Below are positions 60,801 through 64,000 of a stretch of DNA of 64,000 nucleotides, in pieces. Every line of letters starts with the position of its first letter. Within the stretch, counting starts at the first letter, position 1. Under the pieces are notes generated by a model. It worked only from the letters and a program-made list of their open reading frames with translations, made no database searches and was not told the DNA's origin. Where the stretch lies: contig NC_081413.1 of assembly GCF_030272615.1 (NCBI RefSeq), forward strand, positions 17,491,785 to 17,555,784. Reading direction: 5' to 3'. The DNA is from Cryptomeria japonica (Eukaryota; Streptophyta; Pinopsida; Cupressales; Cupressaceae). The translations under genes were made by a program, and so were the position numbers.

Positions 60801-63346
60801 GTATAATTTTTCTTTTACATTCCCAATTTTATTTCTTGATTGTTTGAGGTCTATGGGTATCAATGCGATCTTGCTGGCGTAGGTATTGCATATTATTTAC
60901 TTAATAGGTACATCCCCAGTAAACATGCGAATAAAGAATAAGATTAATATGATTGGATAAGTGAACGGTTACGATAGTGATGACAGAGAAGTATAATAAT
61001 AAATAGGTTGGAAGTATTACAGGGGAGTAGGGCTGTAACCCTAATTAGCAATTGAGTGATTGTTAATTGTGTATGCTTTATGTTCTTGTCATTAGTCTCA
61101 ACTCCTAAGAGCTTGATGTGAGGGTTTTGCATCTGAGCAAGAAATAGCATATATTGTGGCTTACAAATAGAGGTATCTTAGCAAATGAACAATTTCCTGT
61201 TGATAGACAGGTTTGAATAAAACCAATGATTTCCTGTTGCTTTCCTAGGTTCGTTTGGATACCAGGAGTAGTATGGGGCACAAAACATTCATTCCATTAC
61301 TGCACTGGCATTAAGTCAAGAAGTTGCAAGAGGATTAGGGCTAGGCTTTACATATACAAAAGTAAGATTAGTTTTGTGTAGGCTGGGAGGTAGGACGTGG
61401 CTAGAAAAAGGAAAGTTCATGCAGAAAAATCCCAAGAACTGGTACACGATGAGCCAATACGTCCTCAAGTACAAGAATCATTTATTCATTATTTGGATCC
61501 AGTTAGCCGGGTTTTAGAATACTTGTGTTTTTGGTACTTATTAGGTAGGTGAACTATTGACCAGGAAAGATTCTTCTGATAGGAGAATGAAAGTCTGGGA
61601 AAAGCCAGCTCATTGAGGCCCAAGCTTGAAATGCTTATCAGACACATAGCATACTTAGTTAGTCCTGTGACTTTGTTTATGGTAGATTGTATCTTAAGTC
61701 ATGAGGACTTGCCTATCCTTTTCTATATTATCTTCTATTTGGATGAAGTTAGCATGGCCACAAGATCAAATAATGCACAACATGTTAGAACTAGCCCACA
61801 CAAAATTACAGATATTTGGTACAAAATTGTACATTTCTGATTCATGAGAAGAATCTCACAATTTTTTGATATGGCTCTCAATCGCCATATAAATGAAGAA
61901 GCCTTGTAGCCTTTTTATATAAAGATGCATGACATGGTTTTGTAAAAGGGATAGATGGGAATAGAAGATTTTTTCAAGTTCAGCTCACACAAAAATTGTG
62001 ATTAAGACAGCTGCATGGATTATCTTGATATTTACAGTAAAGATGAAGATGAAGAAAACAGTAAACTCTAATGTGGAATCCTATCTAGGGTCACCTTAAA
62101 ATAATAAAAATTGAATTTTGAAATATAAAGTTGCATAATGAGACCCTATAGAATTTTAATGCGAACATGACCAAGAACATTTCATTAATGGACTTGACCA
62201 AGGACATTACTTGGTGTAGAGTCCAGATGGAAGACGAGAGATACAGTTGAGCCCACCTTGAACAAACTCAGAATTACCATTTATATCCTCTTTTAGAGTC
62301 AAGTTCATTGATATTCCATTCAAGTCCATTCAAGAATACTTCTTCGACGGACTCATCTGATGATACGACTTAGTGAACAGTTGTGATGGAAGATAAGAAA
62401 TTGAGATGAACCAACATCGAACAAACTCAGAATTGCCATTATATCTGCATTTCTCTCTACACTCTTTGTCTGAATGGGGTATGGTTGCAATTTAAGGGAA
62501 ATATACTCCTCGAAATCTTAAGCTGTGGTGATCTTTGTACCTTTCCATTTCTTGTGACGTATGTGTGTTGAACTTGAATAAACCTGTTCTTGCTAGTTGA
62601 TTAATTTTCTCCTGTTTTATCTTTTGCAAGCCATTGGTTGGGTATCCAGTCCGTAGGTTGCTACCATCAGGACTTAACAGCCTGTAAATGTGAAGTAACT
62701 CTATTTGTGCGGTTAGGGAGAGAGATTCATCTCTTTAATCTTGAGTTAATCAGACTTCAAAATGGAAACTTGGTTTACTGTGAAACTGAAAACTGCATTA
62801 TTATAGCTTTCTGTGAGTAAGATTCAAACATCTAGAACATGTTTTGCTTAATATTGTGAATCGTGATTGATATTTATTATTTAATATCTCATACTAATAG
62901 ACAATTGATAATTGTAGGGAAAACACCATTGGACGTCTTTGAGGATCTACCAGAAATTAATGATGGACTAACAGTCCGTGCAGCTATTGAACCTTTCTGT
63001 GTAGATCATTTCCAATCCTGCAAGTTCAACAGTACTGTGGTATTCCTTTGAATACTTCTAATGGCAACTTCAAGATTTTAGGTTCTAATGTTCTTTATCT
63101 AGGAAACTACCACTTTTGTAATCTGTAGTTTTAGTTTATAAATGTTGATCAGCTGTAGTTTGTATGCTGTCATTTTAAGTATGATTCATGAAGTTACCTA
63201 TATCACAGGATGAAAGTGAGCAATCAGCATACTGGTATGGAGCTGGCAGCATTGATATTCCAGCATCTAATTCCTTTTATGAGGTTCCGGATGCCAACAA
63301 GGATCATAGCACTGAACATTGTGATTCAGACTGGGAAGTTCTATAA
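51735..63346 (+). CDS. Plant-specific protein of unknown function, 4 coding exons, 316 aa
   Basis: Proposed join: 51735-51866, 52198-52756, 62918-63039, 63209-63346. The total is 951 nt including the stop, with all introns GT-AG and phases 0, 1 and 0 consistent. ATG 51735 is the first codon of an open exon after an acceptor. The N-terminus has GLSWVDRMYQKFEHICEEV and, across the first junction, KYVENQVSIAGANVRKICAE then EILPP. To my knowledge this block marks a plant protein family of unknown function whose members end in an acidic, Trp-containing tail; here the end is CDSDWEVL. The middle is Ser/Lys/Asp-rich and probably disordered. No signal peptide, membrane segment or catalytic motif is seen. 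Introns are 331, 10,161 and 169 bp. An additional exon inside the long intron cannot be excluded, though direct joining keeps the frame. Confidence 0.75.
52198..52756 (+). CDS. Coding exon 2 of the host gene
   Basis: Acceptor ATTGCAG|GAG; 559 nt from ETTKYVENQV to RADEM plus one base. Donor G|GTATAA at 52757. The frame would otherwise run only five more codons to a stop. Confidence 0.8.
53621..53628. repeat. 8 bp TSD, left
   Basis: ATTATTCT, identical to 54637-54644. Confidence 0.9.
53629..54636. mobile_element. hAT-like non-autonomous DNA transposon with GGGACG-rich ends
   Basis: The perfect 8 bp TSD ATTATTCT is typical of hAT insertions. Ends are inverted: CTATGTTACCCCG at the left; CTATGTAACCCGGGG on the - strand at the right. 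About 130 bp of GGGACG/GGGGACGTC repeats lie inside the left end and ~280 bp of GGGGACGTCCCC-type repeats inside the right; the middle (53750-54355) is AT-rich. No transposase is encoded, so it would depend on an autonomous relative. Short frames at 54358-54653 are repeat artefacts. Confidence 0.85.
54637..54644. repeat. 8 bp TSD, right
   Basis: ATTATTCT. Confidence 0.9.
57210..57380 (+). repeat. Repeat fragment related to 60920-61100
   Basis: GAATAAAGAATAC...GATAGAATATAAATAGGTTAG aligns with GAATAAAGAATAAG...AGTATAATAATAAATAGGTTGG at 60929-61010. The shared TATAAATAGG-type motif suggests LTR promoter fragments of one family. Confidence 0.45.
58660..58970 (+). other. Unidentified, relatively GC-rich open stretch
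   Basis: Two overlapping + frames (58728-58967 and 58744-58971) cross a GC-rich segment with ATGTATGAGCCA repeated at 58695 and 58725 and a GGTGGCGGCGGATG motif. The composition stands out from the intron around it. No domain is recognised and no splice sites in the right phase for the host gene are evident; it may be a retrotransposon fragment. Confidence 0.3.
60920..61100 (+). repeat. Repeat fragment related to 57210-57380
   Basis: See the partner copy. This copy continues GGGCTGTAACCCTAATTAGC, not matched in the other. Confidence 0.45.
62255..62450 (+). repeat. Imperfect duplication, ~164 bp period
   Basis: GAACAAACTCAGAATTACCA (~62258) recurs as GAACAAACTCAGAATTGCCA (~62419), each preceded by a GATGGAAGA(C/T) motif 40-50 bp upstream. 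Confidence 0.6.
62918..63039 (+). CDS. Coding exon 3 of the host gene
   Basis: Acceptor AATTGTAG|GG, whose two bases complete the codon begun at 52756. Then KTPLDVFEDLPEINDGLTV to KFNSTV, ending GTG|GTATTC (phase 0). Confidence 0.7.
63209..63346 (+). CDS. Coding exon 4 (last) of the host gene
   Basis: Acceptor ATCACAG|GAT; DESEQSAYWYGAGSIDIPA through to CDSDWEVL and TAA at 63344-63346. The acidic C-terminus with a Trp is part of why I assign the family. Confidence 0.75.
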   Translation, partial: DESEQSAYWYGAGSIDIPASNSFYEVPDANKDHSTEHCDSDWEVL

Positions 63347-64000
63347 GATATTACAACTGTGTATTCTGGGACAACTGGAACCTATGTGCGTAAAGGTAGT
63401 GCCTTATGTAAGTTACTATAATCTTCGAGCCTGATTCAGTTTGAGAGGCAGGTTTCGTTGATTACCTTGTTACAGAATGGTTACATTTGATTAGTCAGTG
63501 GATTTAGGTCAGGATAGTTACTCTAGGCTTATCTGTCAAGCAGGTATTCTCCAGGAATCCATTATGGATAGGAATTGCTGCAATTGCAAGTATTTATAGT
63601 TATTGGACACCCTTCTTTCATGTTTGAGGCTGGTCTTTAGAACATACTTCAGGGTAGGCTGGAAACTAACTTGTTTCTAGCATCAAAATGCGTAAACCTA
63701 CTTGTACCTTGTCATTGAAAGTTTTCTTTTATATTTAGGTCCCATCTAAATCTGTATGTAAACTGTTTAATATTTATTTGTATGGAACGTGTCTGGAAAA
63801 CCTCCACAAAATTGTGATCACATGTACATTCATCAGTCCAGTTTGCATTTTTTACGCTCGGGAATGATTTGCCTGTTTTAGTATTTCTCTCTGTATATTT
63901 TCACAATCGGCAAATATCGCATTCTTCTTCTGGTGTATTTTTTGCTTCTATTTTTATCGAGTATAGGTTGTGTTCCATTTTGTTTGTGGCTTCTTTTATA
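63347..64000 (+). other. 3' UTR and downstream sequence
   Basis: T-rich non-coding. No canonical AATAAA close to the stop; plant signals are loose, so the transcript end is not placed. Confidence 0.5.

Larger units (their letters stand above)
52757..62917 (+). other. Giant intron 2 (10.16 kb)
   Basis: Contains no exon I can support in the right phase. Includes an hAT-like element (53629-54636), two related repeat fragments (57.2 and 60.9 kb), a compositionally coding-like stretch at 58.7-58.97 kb and a ~164 bp duplication at 62.2 kb. The remainder is T- and A-rich filler. Confidence 0.6.

Noticed and set aside
63210-63434. 74-codon frame starting MKVSNQH
   Set aside because: Out of frame with the last exon of the host gene; the correct frame gives DESEQSAYW...DWEVL with a stop at 63344.

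Overview
This is plant nuclear DNA, most likely from a gymnosperm. That is an inference from the nested Ty1/copia debris, LTRs rich in ACCGGT, L1-type LINEs ending in RNase H, PPR-gene remnants, low GC, and one host gene with a ~10 kb intron. No taxonomic marker is present, so the placement is tentative. Almost everything before about 46 kb is transposon sequence or decayed filler. The only convincing host protein gene is on the + strand at 51.7-63.3 kb.

Layout. 1-7.9 kb: a broken LTR retrotransposon with a multi-zinc-knuckle gag, no visible pol, a very long accessory ORF in sense orientation, a polypurine tract and a truncated 3' LTR. A miniature LTR element (TRIM) lies inside the accessory ORF. 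Its ~134 bp LTRs carry a tRNA-like sequence with pol III A and B boxes. A 1.4 kb solo LTR has inserted into the B box of the TRIM's 3' LTR, so three insertion layers can be read. 8.7-18.3 kb: a decayed + strand copia gag-protease piece abuts a decayed - strand copia element. The latter is split by two later - strand elements: a coding-free one (9976-12444) and a gag-protease-only one (13249-17286).

20.1-27.25 kb: a near full-length L1-type LINE bounded by a 13 bp target-site duplication (TSD), with ORF1 (DUF4283 plus zinc knuckle), ORF2 (APE endonuclease, RT, zf-RVT, RNase H) and an unexpected third ORF before the poly(A). 27.3-34.3 kb: AT-rich filler with CCTAA-rich sequence, a 5'-truncated LINE with a 16 bp TSD, a PPR pseudogene and a possible LINE tail. 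34.35-34.84 kb: a solo LTR of the family seen at 10-12 kb. 38.3-40.5 kb: a microsatellite-linked satellite with (CT)n, a long pyrimidine tract, and (GA)n with an inverted unit. 41.0-45.7 kb: copia and LINE fragments on the - strand, including an LTR expanded by an (AT)n tract of ~190 bp.

46.3-64 kb: the host gene region. A CpG-rich patch near 46.3-46.53 kb may be a 5' UTR exon. Four coding exons (51735-51866, 52198-52756, 62918-63039, 63209-63346) join in phase into a 316-residue protein resembling a plant-specific family of unknown function. The second intron is 10.16 kb and holds a 1.0 kb hAT-like non-autonomous transposon with a perfect 8 bp TSD and GGGACG-rich ends.

The two most interesting signals are the TRIM carrying a tRNA-like pol III promoter in its LTRs and the third ORF inside the LINE. 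All homology calls come from reading motifs by eye; no database was searched.
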